64,000 nucleotides of DNA from Streptomyces sp. WAC08241 (lineage in GTDB: Bacteria > Actinomycetota > Actinomycetes > Streptomycetales > Streptomycetaceae): contig CP042279.1 of NCBI GenBank assembly GCA_007858575.1, positions 186,001 to 250,000 of the forward strand, given 5' to 3'. The translations under genes were made by a program, and so were the position numbers. The notes beneath the pieces were generated by a model. It had not been told where the DNA came from and did no database searches. It worked only from the letters and a program-made list of their open reading frames with translations. Positions 1-11,211 of the stretch are shown here, piece after piece. Each line of letters opens with the position of its first letter. Positions within the stretch are counted from its first letter, which is position 1.

Positions 1-1
1 C

Positions 2-529
<528 letters not shown>

Positions 530-544
530 GTGGTTTCTACGACG

Positions 545-577
545 ATGGGGCGCGGATCCTTGTGATCCGCGCCCCAT
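545..577 (+). terminator. Intrinsic terminator after DAHP synthase
   Basis: A perfect 14-bp inverted repeat (545-558 with 564-577, left arm ATGGGGCGCGGATC) closes a 5-base loop and is followed by a short T-containing run near 582-595. It sits just after the DAHP synthase stop codon and before the iron box of the next gene, so it probably separates the two units. Confidence 0.85.
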
Positions 578-615
578 CCTCGTTTTCGGGTCTTTACGGC
601 CCCGGTCCGGCGGGT

Positions 616-634
616 AAGGTTAGGTTAACCTAAA
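616..634 (+). promoter_or_regulatory. Iron box (IdeR/DmdR-type operator)
   Basis: The 14-bp perfect palindrome TTAGGTTAACCTAA lies at 620-633, preceded by a further AAGG. It closely matches the known actinobacterial iron-box consensus bound by IdeR/DmdR1 repressors. It sits 25 bases upstream of the start codon of the Bfd-like ferredoxin at 659, so iron-dependent repression of that gene is the expected role. Confidence 0.8.
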
Positions 635-658
635 CGATCTCGGCGGGAGGTGAACCGC

Positions 659-910
659 GTGTACGTCTGCTCATGCTTCGGTGTCACGGAGAAGCAGGTC
701 AAGGAGCACGCGGACGCGGGCGCCTGCACGCCCCGGCAGATCGCCTCCGCCTGCAAGGCCGGCACGGACTGCGGTTCCTGCGTCCGCCGCATCCAGGCCA
801 TTCTCGGGCGCGGCAACTGCCCCCGGCGCGACCTGGTGGACCGGGGCGTTCCGGCCCTGGCGGCCGAGACCGCCGCCGCTCCCGCCACCGTCCTCGGCGA
901 AGCTGCCTGA
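659..910 (+). CDS. Bacterioferritin-associated ferredoxin-like (2Fe-2S) protein
   Basis: An 83-residue Bfd-like [2Fe-2S] protein. In this family the protein reduces bacterioferritin so that stored iron is released. Ligand cysteines are visible as Cys4 and Cys6 (VCSCFGVTE) and Cys38 and Cys41 (DCGSC). The GTG at 659 was chosen because GGGAGG at 645-650 lies 8 bases upstream, and the protein then begins MYVCSC as expected; an in-frame GTG at 650 overlaps that ribosome binding site. An iron box lies directly upstream and bacterioferritin lies immediately downstream in convergent orientation, which supports a role in iron release under iron limitation. The C-terminal ~25 residues are Ala/Pro rich and probably disordered. 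Confidence 0.92.
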   Translation: MYVCSCFGVTEKQVKEHADAGACTPRQIASACKAGTDCGSCVRRIQAILGRGNCPRRDLVDRGVPALAAETAAAPATVLGEAA

Positions 911-938
911 CCCGGGGCCGTCCGGCCTCCGCGGGGAC

Positions 939-1414
939 TCAGCTCGGCTGCTCGATGAGCGTCGAGATGTAGAGCGCCTCGCCCAGCGACTCGATCAGTT
1001 CGAGCTGCGTGTCCAGGTAGTCGATGTGGTGCTCCTCGTCCGCGAGGATCTCCTCGAAGAGGTTGGCGGACGTGATGTCCCCTTGGCGCGCATGACCTCG
1101 ATGCCGCGCTTGAGGCGGTCGATCGCCTCCACCTCGACCTGGCGGTCCGCCTGGAACATCTCGGTGACGGTCTGGCCGACCCGCACGTGGAAGAGCCGCT
1201 GGTAGTTGGGCAGGCCGTCGAGCATCAGGATGCGCTCGGTCAGCTTGTCCGCGTGCTTCATCTCGTCGATGGACTCTTCACGGGTGTACTTGGCGAGCTT
1301 CGTCCACCCCTTGTTGTCCTGGATGCGGTAATGCAGCCAGTACTGGTTGATGGCGGTGAGCTCGCCGGTCAACTGCTCGTTCAGGAACTCGAGGACCTCG
1401 GGGTCGCCCTGCAT
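939..1414 (-). CDS. bfr: Bacterioferritin (frameshifted near 1081)
   Basis: Heme-containing ferritin of ~158 residues that oxidises Fe(II) and stores it in a 24-mer shell. The N-terminal part (MQGDPEVLEFLNEQLTGELT) carries ferroxidase residues, with EESIDEMKHADKLTERI and the heme-ligand Met in ILMLDGLPN. One G/C is missing near 1081, at AKGD. The remainder continues in another frame, including the EEHHIDYLDTQ helix, down to the stop at 939-941. Restoring one base gives exactly the family length. The start at 1414 has GGAG 8 bases upstream. It is convergent with the Bfd gene, its functional partner. A short palindrome CACACgGTGTG lies just upstream at 1435-1445. Confidence 0.93.
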
Positions 1415-1586
1415 CGCACAGGCTCCTTCCACTTCACACGGTGTGTCTACGCCATAACTGGGCAGGATGGCCGCATCCTCGCACCCCGAATGGGGGCGTC
1501 CAGTAAGTGCAGGCTTAGTGGGAGTTGCCCCAATGGTGTCGTCGGAGTGGTCGCCTGGTCATGACCATCCCTTGCGGTCTGTCACC

Positions 1587-2251
1587 ATGGATGACATGGG
1601 TCAGCCGGAGAGCGGAGTACACCGGGAAGCGGGTCGGTCGGACCGTTCGCCGGACCTCGCGGCGGACCTCCCGCCGGGACAGCGGATCCAGCGCGGCTGG
1701 CCGGTCACCCACTACGGGCCCGTCCCCAGGTTCAAGCCGGACCGCTGGGAGTTCCGCGTCTTCGGGGCGACGGCCGACGGCGACAAGCGCTGCTGGAACC
1801 ACGAGGAGTTCTCGGCCCTGCCGTTCTCCACGGTCGTGGCCGACCTGCACTGCGTCACGAAGTTCAGCATGCTCGGGGCCGAATGGGGCGGCGTCCCCGC
1901 CCGGACGATCCTGGAGCTCGCCCCGCCCGCGCCCCAGGTCACCCATGTGATGGTCTGGGCCGAGTACGGCTACAGCGCCAACATGCGGCTCGCCGACTTC
2001 GCCTCGGACGGCACGATCTTCGCCACCCACAAGGACGGGGAGCTGCTCACCGCCGAGCACGGCTTCCCGCTCCGGCTCGTCGTCCCGCACCTGTACGCCT
2101 GGAAGGGCCCGAAGTGGGTCCGGGGCGTGGAGTACATGGCCGCCGACCGGCGCGGCTTCTGGGAGGAGCGGGGCTACCACAACCTCGGCGACCCCTGGCG
2201 GGAGCAGCGCTACTCGTACCAGGAGGAGCCGGGGACGGCCCCGAGCTCTGA
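1587..2251 (+). CDS. Sulfite oxidase-like molybdopterin oxidoreductase
   Basis: A ~221-residue molybdenum-cofactor protein with the single sulfite oxidase/YedY-type catalytic fold. The likely Mo-ligating cysteine is in VADLHCVTKFSM, and other family blocks are HVMVWAEYGYSANM and YAWKGPKWVRGVEYM. There is no Tat signal and no C-terminal dimerisation domain, so it is probably cytoplasmic; the substrate cannot be told. Two starts fit, 1587 and 1596, and the closest family members begin MGQP, which favours 1596. There is no clear Shine-Dalgarno sequence. One G is missing near 2231, after QEEPG; with it restored the protein ends DGPEL at 2249-2251. Without it the frame would run on to about 2351. 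Confidence 0.85.
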
Positions 2252-2280
2252 CCCCGCCGGCCGCCCCTCGGGGGTGGCCC

Positions 2281-3130
2281 TCAGGGACGCAGCCTCTTCA
2301 GGAGGTCCACGTCCGCCCGATGCCCCTCCTTGCCGCCGGGCGTCTCGATGACCAGCGGCACCCCTCCGTCGCCGGGTGGCGCAGCAGCTCCCGGAAGGCG
2401 TCCTCGCCGATGTGGCCGGCGCCGATGTTCGCGTGCCGGTCCTTGTGGGCGCCCACCACGTCCTTGGAGTCGTTGGCGTGGATCAGCTTCAGCCGTCCCG
2501 CGCCGACGGTCTCCACCAGCAGGTCCAGGGTCTGCGCCGCCCCGTGCGGGCCCGCCAGGTCGTGCCCGGCCGCGAAGACGTGGCAGGTGTCCAGACAGAC
2601 GCCCAGCTTGGGATGGCGGTCGAGGGCGTCGAAGTACGGGCCGAAGTCCCAGGTCCGCGAGCAGAGCGAGGAGCCCTGCCCGGCCGTCGACTCCAGGAGC
2701 AGGTCCGGGTCGTCCGGGTGCGTCAGCTCGTCGAGCAGCGGTAGCAGCCGCTCCCGCACCTGGGCGAGCGCCACCTCGCGCGGCCGGCCGCCGGTCGCCG
2801 AGCCGGTGTGCACCACCACGCCCTTCGCGCCGATCTCCCGGCCCCGGCGCAGCGAGTGCCGCAGCGACTCCACCGACCTCTCCGCGGTGGCCTCGGTGTG
2901 CGAGCCGAAGTTGATCAGGTACGGGGCGTGCACCCAGACCGAGAGCGACGCCTCCGCGCACTCGGTCCTGAACCGCTCGTCCTGGCCGGATTGCCGGCCG
3001 GGGTGGCCCAGCCGCGCGGATTGGCGACGAAGACCTGCACGGTCTCGGCGCCCAGCTCGCGGGCGTAGCCCAGGCCGACCGTGGCGAGACCGCCGGCCAC
3101 GGGGACGTGGCCGCCGACGGGGTTGCGCAT
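2281..3130 (-). CDS. nfo: Deoxyribonuclease IV (endonuclease IV), frameshifted
   Basis: AP endonuclease of the Nfo family, a TIM-barrel enzyme with three metal ions that cuts 5' to abasic sites in base-excision repair. Visible blocks are the start MRNPVGGHVPVAGGL, VHAPYLINFGS, GVVVHTGS, LLLESTAGQGSSL, GVCLDTCHVFAAG, KLIHANDSKD, RHANIGAGHIG, and the C-terminal VIETPGGKEGHRADVDLLK. The gene crosses two frame changes, near 2990 (after GNPA) and near 2362 (one G missing from the run before VPLVIE). Corrected length is ~283 residues, as usual for the family. It sits between the molybdoprotein and the PASTA kinase and is transcribed away from neither strongly; only 33 bases separate it from the kinase stop. 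Confidence 0.92.
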
Positions 3131-3163
3131 GGGTGTCTACAGTCCCTTGATCGTGAGGGGTGA

Positions 3164-5086
3164 TCAGGAGCCCTCGGGGGCGGTGGAGCCGCCCTCCACG
3201 GACTGGCCCGCGACCGTGTCGCCGAGGTACGGGAAGGACTTCTTCAGCTTCACCTCGAAGCCCGCGTCCTCCAGGGCGGTGCGCGCGTCCGCGGTCGTCT
3301 CGCCGGTGACGTCGGGGACCTCGACGAGGGCGGGGCCCTTGGAGACGGTGAGGGTGACGGTGTCGCCCTCGGCGGCGCGGCTGCCCTCCGGGAGGGACTG
3401 GGCGGCGACCGTGCCGGCGTCCTCGGGGAGTCGACCCGCTCGGGGGCGACCCGGACGGTGAGCCCGGCCTCCTGGAGCGCGGCCGTGGCGTCGGCGACGG
3501 TCTCGCCGGTCACGCCGGGCACGTCGATCGGGGCGCCCTTGCTGACGACCAGGGCGACCGCCGAGTCGGGGGCGCGCTCGGTGCCGGGCTCGGGGTCGGA
3601 GCCGATCACGGCCCCTTGGCGACGGAGTCGCTGAACTCGCGGGTGACCACCCCGGGGCCAGCCCCTCCTCCTCCAGGGCCTTGCGGGCCTCGGCGAGCGG
3701 CTTGTTCCGGAGGTTGGGCACCTTCACGATCTCGGGACCCCGGGAGAGGGTGAGGACGACCGTGCCGTTGCCCCGCAGGCGCTCGCCGGGGGCCGGGTCG
3801 ACGGCCATGACGGTGCCGCGCTCGTACACGTCGCTGAAGGCGCGCCTCGTCGTGCCGACGTCCAGGCCGGCGTCGGTGATCCGCTTCGTCGCGGCGGCCT
3901 CGGTCTGGCCGAGGACGGCCGGGACGCGGGTGAACTGGCCGGAATTGATGTACCAGACCCCGGCGCCCAGGCCGAGGACGAGCAGGACGGCGGCGATCAC
4001 GAGCAGCGGGCCGCGCGGGGCAGCCGGCGGGCGGCGGGGAGGGCGGGGCCGAGGGCGGCTCGGGCGCCGGCATCCGGCCGGTGTGCCGCACCTCCCGGAC
4101 GTCGTCCTCCGGCGGCAGCGGGAGGTCGATCACGCTGGTGCGCTCCCCGGCCGGCACGGCGCGGGCGATCACGCTCGTCCGGTCCTCGGCCGTGTCCCGG
4201 GCACCGGGCCGCGCCTGCGGCGGCACCGCGTCCAACTGCGCGTCGGTGAGCGCGGCGCGGGCCTCCAGGACCAGGCCGAGCAGGGCGGCGGCGTCGTGCG
4301 GACGCGCCTCGGGGGCGCGGGCCGCGGCGGCCGCGACCAGCCCGTCGAGCTCCGGGGCCAGCCCCGGCACGGCGGCCGAGGGCGCGGGCACGTCCGTGTT
4401 CAGGTGCCGGTAGAGCACCTGGGCGGGCGTGTCGCCCGCGTGCGGCTTGGCGCCGGTCAGCATCTCGTACAGGACGACGCCGCAGGCGTACACGTCGGCG
4501 CGGGTGTCGGCGGTGCCGTGCTCGATCTGCTCCGGCGCCAGGTACGACACCGTGCCGAGGACCGAGCCGGTGGTGGCGGTCGCCGAGCCCACGGCCCGTA
4601 CGAGACCGAAGTCCGCGACCTTCACCCGGCCGTCGTCCCCTATCAGGACGTTCTCCGGCTTCATGTCCCGGTGCACGAACCCGGCCCGGTGCGCGGCGCC
4701 GAGCGCGGCGAGCACCGGCTCCAGGATGTCGAGCGCGGCCCGGGGCGCCAGGGCGCCCCGCTCGCGCAGCACGTCGCGGAGGGTGCAGCCGGGCACGTAC
4801 TCCATCGCCAGGTAGACGTACGCGCCCTCGGCGCCCTGGTCGAAGACGCCGACGACGTTGGGGTGCGCGAGCGGGCTACCGACTTCGCCTCGCGGATGAA
4901 CCGCTCGACGAAGACGGCGTCGGCCGCGAGCTGCGGGTGCATCACCTTGAGCGCGAGGACGCGGTCGAGGCGGGTGTCGACGGCCCGGTAGACCGTGGCC
5001 ATCCCGCCGACGGCGATGCGCGCGTCGACGCGGTAGCGGCCGTCGAGCAGCCGCCCGACGAGGGGGTCCTGAAGGGTCGTGTCCAC
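3164..5086 (-). CDS. PASTA-domain Ser/Thr protein kinase (PknL-like)
   Basis: Membrane eukaryotic-type kinase of ~641 residues. Order of parts: cytoplasmic kinase domain (GRYRVDARIAVGGMATVY glycine loop, ALKVMHP lysine, HRDMKPENVL, DFG in VKVADFGLVRAV, APEQIEHG); an acidic/Pro linker; one transmembrane segment (LLVIAAVLLVLGLGAGVW); then four extracellular PASTA repeats that in this family sense muropeptides or lipid II. GTG at 5086 (VDTTLQDPLVG) is the family start. Frame breaks occur near 4875, 4020, 3607-3655 and 3430. An Rv2175c-like gene, whose mycobacterial counterpart is a PknL substrate, lies ~3.8 kb away, so this is the probable PknL orthologue. Confidence 0.92.
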
Positions 5087-5153
5087 GGCGACGAGTCTAC
5101 GAGCCGCGCACACGCGTCCGGTGCGCCCGCCCCGTACCGCAGCAGACCTGTGA

Positions 5154-5175
5154 CGGGCCCCGGAGGGCCCCGGGC
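5154..5175 (-). terminator. Possible terminator hairpin after thiG
   Basis: GGGCCC at 5155-5160 and GGGCCC at 5165-5170 form a short GC hairpin with the 4-base loop CGGA, directly beyond the thiG stop codon. There is no T run, so termination is only a suggestion. Confidence 0.35.
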
Positions 5176-5176
5176 C

Positions 5177-6208
<1,032 letters not shown>

Positions 6209-6212
<4 letters not shown>

Positions 6213-7401
6213 GCGGGCTGCTCCTGACGTACGGGAGGGGCGGAGGAGAAACGGCGGGGGTGAAGGGGCGCGCCTCGTCGGGCAGGGCGCCCGTGGTGAG
6301 CACCTCCGCCATGACGTCGCCGGTGACGGGGTGAGCAGCACCCCGTTGCGGTGGTGGCCGGTGGCCATCAGCAGACCGGGCAGCGCGGTGGGGCCGAGCA
6401 GCGGGGCGTTGTCCGGCGAGCCGGGGCGCAGCCCGGCCAGGGTCTCGGTGAGCGGCAGCTCGGTGATCCCGGGCACCAGCTCGTGCGCGTCGCGCAGCAG
6501 CTCGTACACCCCGCCCGCCGTCACCGTGGTGTCCCAGCCGAGCTCCTCGCTGGTGGCGCCGACGACCAGCTCGCCGTTCTCGCGCGGCACCAGATAGACG
6601 TGGCTGCCGCGCACGACGGCCCGGACGGTCCGGGAGAGGAAGGGGCGTACGCGGGCGGCACCCGCAGGCGCAGGACCTGGCCCTTCACCGGGCGCACCGG
6701 CGGGAGCACCTCGTCCGGCACCCCCGCGAGCCGCCCGCTCAGGCTGCCCGCCGCGAGGACGGTCTGCCCCGCCTCCAGCTCCCCGCCCCCGGCGAGGACC
6801 GCGCCGCGCGCCCGGTCGCCCCGCACCGCGAGCCGTTCCACGAGCGTCCGGTGGAAGACCACCCCGGCCCGCTCGCAGGCGACGACGAGCGCGGCGGCGA
6901 GCCGGCGCGGGTCCACCTGGTGGTCGCCGTCGACCCGGAGGCCGCCGCGCACCCCCGGCGCCAGCATCGGTTCGAGGCGGCGGCACTCACGGCCGCTCAG
7001 CCACTCCGAGGCGAGCCCGCAGCGCACCTGCAGGGCGTGCAGCTCGCGCAGGTGCGCCCGGTCGTCGGCGTCGAGGGCGACGGCGAGGGTGCCGCAGACG
7101 CGGTGGCCGACGTCGAGCCCGGTCGCCTCCTCCAGCTCGGCGACGAAGGCCGGATAGCGGGCGGCGGAGGCGAGGTTGAGCCCGAGCAGGGTCTCCTCGC
7201 CGTAGTGCAGCTCGGTCACGGCGGCGAGCATCCCGGCCGCGACCCGCGCGGCCCCGCCGCCCGGCTCGGGGTCGACGACGGCGGTGCGCAGCCCGCGCAG
7301 CGCGGCCCGCCAGGCCGTGACCAGGCCGATGATGCCGCCCCCGACCACGAGGACGTCGACCCCCGCACGTCGGAGGCCTCTCGGACATCGGAAGAACGCA
7401 T
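6209..7401 (-). CDS. thiO: Glycine oxidase ThiO (frameshifted)
   Basis: FAD-dependent D-amino-acid/glycine oxidase of ~395 residues that supplies dehydroglycine for the thiazole ring. It has an N-terminal Rossmann motif (VDVLVVGGGIIGLVTAW), GGGAARVAAGMLA, the substrate-domain segments CRRLEPMLAPGVRGGL and RPVKGQVLRLR, and the C-terminal FAD contact GLLMATGHHRNGVLLTP. Start ATG 7401 (MRSSDVREA) is preceded by GGAGGG at 7412-7417. That site lies in the 3' arm of the TPP riboswitch, which implies translational control. Frame breaks lie near 7365, 6650, 6335 and 6245. The stop at 6209-6211 overlaps the thiS start. Confidence 0.92.
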
Positions 7402-7409
7402 GGGCGTCC

Positions 7410-7508
7410 AGCCCTCCCTTCGCCGGCATGACCCGGATCAGGTTCGTACGGTCGGAGGCCGGTCAGCCTCCCTCTCAGCCCGGTGCGTCCGGGCTCCCGC
7501 GAGTGCTT
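7410..7508 (-). promoter_or_regulatory. TPP riboswitch (thi box) upstream of thiO-thiS-thiG
   Basis: On the minus strand the leader carries the conserved THI-box elements CTGAGAGGG (complement of 7470-7478) and CTGATCCGGGTCATGCC followed by GGCGAAGGGA (complement of about 7414-7441). These are the pyrimidine and pyrophosphate sensor helices of thiamine pyrophosphate riboswitches. The 3' end overlaps the ribosome binding site of thiO. The simplest reading is that TPP binding hides the site and represses translation of the operon. Confidence 0.92.
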
Positions 7509-7603
7509 TACGCCCGCCAGACTAGCTTCCGCCGCGCGCCCGCCACGAGGGGGCCGCGGACCCCACCCTCCCTGACGCCCCGTCAGGTACGTAAGGTGGC
7601 CGT

Positions 7604-8816
7604 GTGAGCGAGCAGAAGCAGACCCAGCGGCGCGTCGTGGTCGTCGGCGCCGGGATGGCGGGCGTCCAGACCGCCGTCGCCCTGCGCGAGCAGGGCTTCA
7701 CCGGCCCCGTGACCCTCATCGGGGCCGAACCCCACCAGCCCTACGACCGGCCCCCGCTCTCCAAGGCGGTCCTCCTCGGAAGGCCGAGGGCTCCGCCTTC
7801 GAGATCGACTTCGAGGAGCTCGGCGTCGAACTCCGGCTCGGCGTGGACGTCACCGGGCTGCGCGCCGCCGACCACGAGGTCGACACCGAGGCCGGGCCCG
7901 TCGCGTACGACGTCCTGGTGATCGCCACCGGCGCCCACCCGGTCACCCTCCCCGGCTCCGAGGGCGTCCCCGGCGTCCACCTGCTCCGCACCCTCGATGA
8001 CGCCGTCCGCCTCGGACCCGTCCTGGAGCGCCGCCACGCCGTCGTGGTCGTCGGCGCCGGCTGGATCGGCGCCGAGTTCACCACTGCCGCGCTCGGAGCC
8101 GGCTGCGCCGTCACCGTCGTCGAGGCCGCGGACCTCCCGCTCGCCGGCACCCTGCCCGCCGAGGTCGCCGCCCCCATGGCCGGCTGGTACGGGGCGAACG
8201 GCGCCGAACTCCTCACCCACGCGCGCGTGGACACCGTCGAACCCGGCCGGGTCCGCCTCGCCGACGGCCGCGAGCTGCCCGCCGGGGCCGTCGTCGTCGG
8301 CATCGGCGCCCGCCCCGCCACCGGCTGGCTCGCCGGCTCCGGCATCGCCCTCGACCCGAGCGGCGCCGTCACCGCCGACGACCGGCTGCGCACCTCCCTG
8401 CCCGACGTGTACGCGGTCGGGGACTGCGCCTCCTTCCCTCCGCCCGCTACGGCGAGCGCCTCCTCGTCCACCACTGGGACAACGCCCTCCAGGGCCCGCG
8501 CGCGGTCGCCGCCGCGATCACGGGCGCCGACACCGGCCCGTACGACCCCGTGCCGTACTTCTGGTCCGAGCAGTTCGGGCGCTTCGTGCAGTACGCGGGA
8601 CACCACGCGGGCGCGGACGAGCTGCTGTGGCGCGGCGACCCGGCGGACGAGGCCTGGTCCGTGCTCTGGCTGCGCGCCGGGGTGCCGGTGGCCCTCCTCG
8701 CCGTCGGCCGCCCCCGCGACCCGGCCCAGGGCCGGAAGCTGATCGAGGCCGGGACCCCGGTCGACCCGGCCCGCGCGGCGGATGCGTCCGTACCCCTGAA
8801 GGCCGCGGTCCGATAG
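7604..8816 (+). CDS. FAD-dependent oxidoreductase, ferredoxin reductase type
   Basis: Flavoprotein of ~404 residues resembling the NADH-dependent ferredoxin/rubredoxin reductases of oxygenase systems. N-terminal FAD motif [27 protein letters not shown], then ATGAHP, the second dinucleotide fold [29 protein letters not shown], the FAD contact [11 protein letters not shown], and a C-terminal reductase domain ([33 protein letters not shown]). GTG 7604 has AAGGTGG 6 bases upstream. Frame breaks lie near 7785 and 8440. No ferredoxin or P450 gene is adjacent, so the electron acceptor is unknown. It is divergent from the thi operon. Confidence 0.9.
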
Positions 8817-8892
8817 GGGCGTTTCGTCCGATCGGCGTGATACCTCCCGGGCCCGACTACCGGCTGTCGGTCCGGGATGGCAGGCTTGTCAC

Positions 8893-9258
8893 GTGACCGA
8901 GATTGACGCAAAGACCGATGCTCTCGTCCCCGCCTGGCTCTACCTGCCCGACATCGCGGAGATGCTCGACGTCGAGGTGACGCGCGTGCGGCAGCTCGTC
9001 AAGGAGGGCCAGCTCATCGCCGTGCGCCGCGGAGAGAACAACGCGCTCCAGGTGCCCGCCGCCTTCATCCAGGGCGACAAGGTCGTCAAGGGCCTCACCG
9101 GGACCCTGACCCTCCTGCGGGACGACGGCTTCACCGACGAGGAGATGCTGGAGTGGCTCTTCACTCCGGACGAGAGCCTGCCGGGCACGCCCGCGCAGGC
9201 GCTCGGCGAGAACCGCGGCACGGAGGTGAAGCGCCGCGCCCAGGCGCTCGCCGTCTGA
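8893..9258 (+). CDS. Rv2175c family DNA-binding protein
   Basis: Intact 121-residue protein with an N-terminal winged helix-turn-helix ([20 protein letters not shown], residues ~15-35) and a C-terminal Rv2175c-type domain ([19 protein letters not shown]). In mycobacteria the homologue is a DNA-binding substrate of the kinase PknL and sits next to pknL. Here a PknL-like kinase lies ~3.8 kb to the left. The N-terminus has Thr residues (MTEIDAKTD) comparable to the region phosphorylated in the mycobacterial protein. No Shine-Dalgarno sequence is evident; CAGGCT lies 7-12 bases before the GTG start, so the message may be leaderless. Confidence 0.9.
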   Translation: MTEIDAKTDALVPAWLYLPDIAEMLDVEVTRVRQLVKEGQLIAVRRGENNALQVPAAFIQGDKVVKGLTGTLTLLRDDGFTDEEMLEWLFTPDESLPGTPAQALGENRGTEVKRRAQALAV

Positions 9259-9368
9259 CGCGCCGCACCGCCTGACGCGCGCCCTCCGGCACGCGCGGCC
9301 CGACGGACGCCTCCCGGCGCCCCGGGGGCCGGCGCGGTCGCCCGGCGCGCGCACCGAAGACACCACCA

Positions 9369-9418
9369 GCCGGTGTCGCGGCGGCCGGTCCCCGGTGACC
9401 GGCCGCCGCGACACCGGC
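9369..9418 (+). repeat. Perfect 22-bp inverted repeat before thiE
   Basis: Bases 9369-9390 are perfectly complementary to 9397-9418, with a 6-base loop (CCCGGT). The hairpin ends 21 bases before the thiE start codon and has no T run. It could terminate the Rv2175c-like gene, or it could be a regulatory leader structure for thiE. Confidence 0.7.
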
Positions 9419-9439
9419 GACACCGACGGGGACCCATCC

Positions 9440-10093
9440 ATGCCCACGCCTCGCGAGCGCCTCGCCGACGCCCGGCTCTACCTGTGCACCGACGCCCGGA
9501 AGCGCCAGGGCGACCTGCCCGCCTTCCTCGACGCCGTGCTCTCCTCCGGCGTGGACGTCGTCCAGCTCCGCGACAAGGGCATGGAGGCCGCCGAGGAGCT
9601 GGAGCACCTCGCCGTCTTCGCCGAGGCCGCCCGCCGGCACGGCAGGCTCCTCGCCGTCAACGACCGGGCCGACGTCGCCCACGCCATCGGCTCCGACGTC
9701 CTCCACCTCGGCCAGGGCGACCTGCCCGTCCCCGCCGCCCGCGCGATCCTCGGCGACGAGGTGCTGATCGGGCGGTCCTGCCACGCCGAGGACGAGGTGG
9801 CCGCGGCCGCCGCCGAACCGGGCGTGGACTACTTCTGCACCGGCCCCTGCTGGCCCACCCCCACCAAGCCCGGACGGCACGCGCCGGGCCTCGGCCTCGT
9901 GCGGTACGCGGCCGGCCTGGCCCAGGACCGCCCCTGGTTCGCCATCGGCGGCATCGACGAGGCCAACCTCGACGAGGTCCTGGACGCGGGAGCGCGCCGG
10001 ATCGTCGTCGTCCGGGCGATCACCGAGGCCGACGACCCGGCCGCCGCGACCGCCGCCCTCGCCAAGCGCGTCCGGGAGCGCGCCGAGGGCTGA
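9440..10093 (+). CDS. thiE: Thiamine phosphate synthase ThiE
   Basis: Intact 217-residue TIM-barrel enzyme joining hydroxymethylpyrimidine pyrophosphate and thiazole phosphate to thiamine phosphate. Visible blocks: [10 protein letters not shown] at the N-terminus, [10 protein letters not shown] with the pyrophosphate-contact Gln/Arg, [46 protein letters not shown] and [11 protein letters not shown] 9440 ([11 protein letters not shown]) was chosen over an in-frame ATG at 9395, which falls inside the large hairpin. No TPP riboswitch motif is seen upstream, unlike the thiO operon. Confidence 0.96.
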   Translation: MPTPRERLADARLYLCTDARKRQGDLPAFLDAVLSSGVDVVQLRDKGMEAAEELEHLAVFAEAARRHGRLLAVNDRADVAHAIGSDVLHLGQGDLPVPAARAILGDEVLIGRSCHAEDEVAAAAAEPGVDYFCTGPCWPTPTKPGRHAPGLGLVRYAAGLAQDRPWFAIGGIDEANLDEVLDAGARRIVVVRAITEADDPAAATAALAKRVRERAEG

Positions 10094-10227
10094 GACGCGC
10101 CCAGGACCGGACACGCCCGGGGCCGGCCCGGACCGGGATCCGGACACGTCCGGACCGGGCCACCCGGAATGTGTCCGAAAAAGTGTCCACCGATCGGACA
10201 AGCCGCACACGGCCCGACGCACCCCGT

Positions 10228-10241
10228 CTAACCTGCCGGTA
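10228..10241 (+). promoter_or_regulatory. Candidate -10 element for a leaderless metF transcript
   Basis: TAACCT at 10229-10234 sits 6 bases before the metF ATG, and no Shine-Dalgarno sequence is present. This spacing would start transcription at or next to the start codon, as in leaderless actinobacterial mRNAs. No good -35 element is visible. Confidence 0.45.
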
Positions 10242-11157
10242 TGGCCCTTGGTACCGCTTCCGTCCGCTCGGACCGCGCCCGCACGGTCCGCGACATCCTC
10301 GCCTCCGGCGGCACGTCGTACTCCTTCGAGTTCTACGCGCCCCGGACCGAGAAGGGTGAGCAGAGCCTCTGGAAGGCCATGCGGCGGGTCGAGGCGGTCG
10401 GCCCCAGCTTCGTCTCCGTGACCTACGGCGCCGGCGGCACCACCCGGGGCGGCACCGTCAAGGCCACCCAGAAGATCGCCTCCGACAGCACCCTGACCCC
10501 CGTCGCGCACCTCACGGCCGTCGGCCAGTCCGTCGCCGAGCTGCGCAACATCCTCGGCCAGTACGCCGACGCCGGCATCCGCAACATGCTCGCCCTCCGC
10601 GGCGACCCGCCGGGCAACCCGCTGGGCGAGTGGATCGAGCACCCCGAGGGGGTCCGGTACGCCGCCGACCTGGTCCGGCTGATCAAGGAGTCGGGCGACT
10701 TCTGCGTCGGCGTCGCCGCCTTCCCCGAGATGCACCCCCGGTCCACCGACTGGGACACGGACGTCCGGCACTTCAGGACAAGTGCCGCGCGGGCGCCGAC
10801 TACGCCATCACCCAGATGTTCTTCGACCCGGAGAACTACCTGCGGCTGCGCGACAGCGTCGTCGAGGCGGGCTGCGAGACCCCGATCATCCCCGAGGTCA
10901 TGCCCGTCGTGAACGTGAAGACCCTCGACCGGCTGCCCCAGTTGAGCAACGCCGCCTTCCCGGCGCGCGTGAAAGAGCGCATCCTCGCCGTCAAGGACGA
11001 TCCCGCCGCTGTACGCTCCATCGGTATCGAGTTCGCGACGGAGTTCTGCGCGCGTCTGCTGTCCGAGGGCGTCCCCGGGCTGCACTTCATCACGCTCAAC
11101 AGCTCCACCGCGACGCTCGAGATCTACGAGAATCTCGGACTGCACCAGCAGTCGTGA
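10241..11157 (+). CDS. metF: Methylenetetrahydrofolate reductase (MetF)
   Basis: FAD-dependent TIM-barrel enzyme (~305 residues) that reduces 5,10-methylene-THF to 5-methyl-THF for methionine synthesis. Conserved parts: [12 protein letters not shown] with the catalytic Glu, [66 protein letters not shown], and the C-terminal [20 protein letters not shown]. One frame break occurs near 10778 (after DVRHF), where one base restores [13 protein letters not shown] 10241 begins the family N-terminus; it has a -10-like TAACCT instead of a ribosome binding site. Confidence 0.96.
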
Positions 11158-11211
11158 CCGGTCGTACCCGCCCCGACCCGCGGCGGTGACCGCGGAGAGG
11201 GGCGGCGGGGC

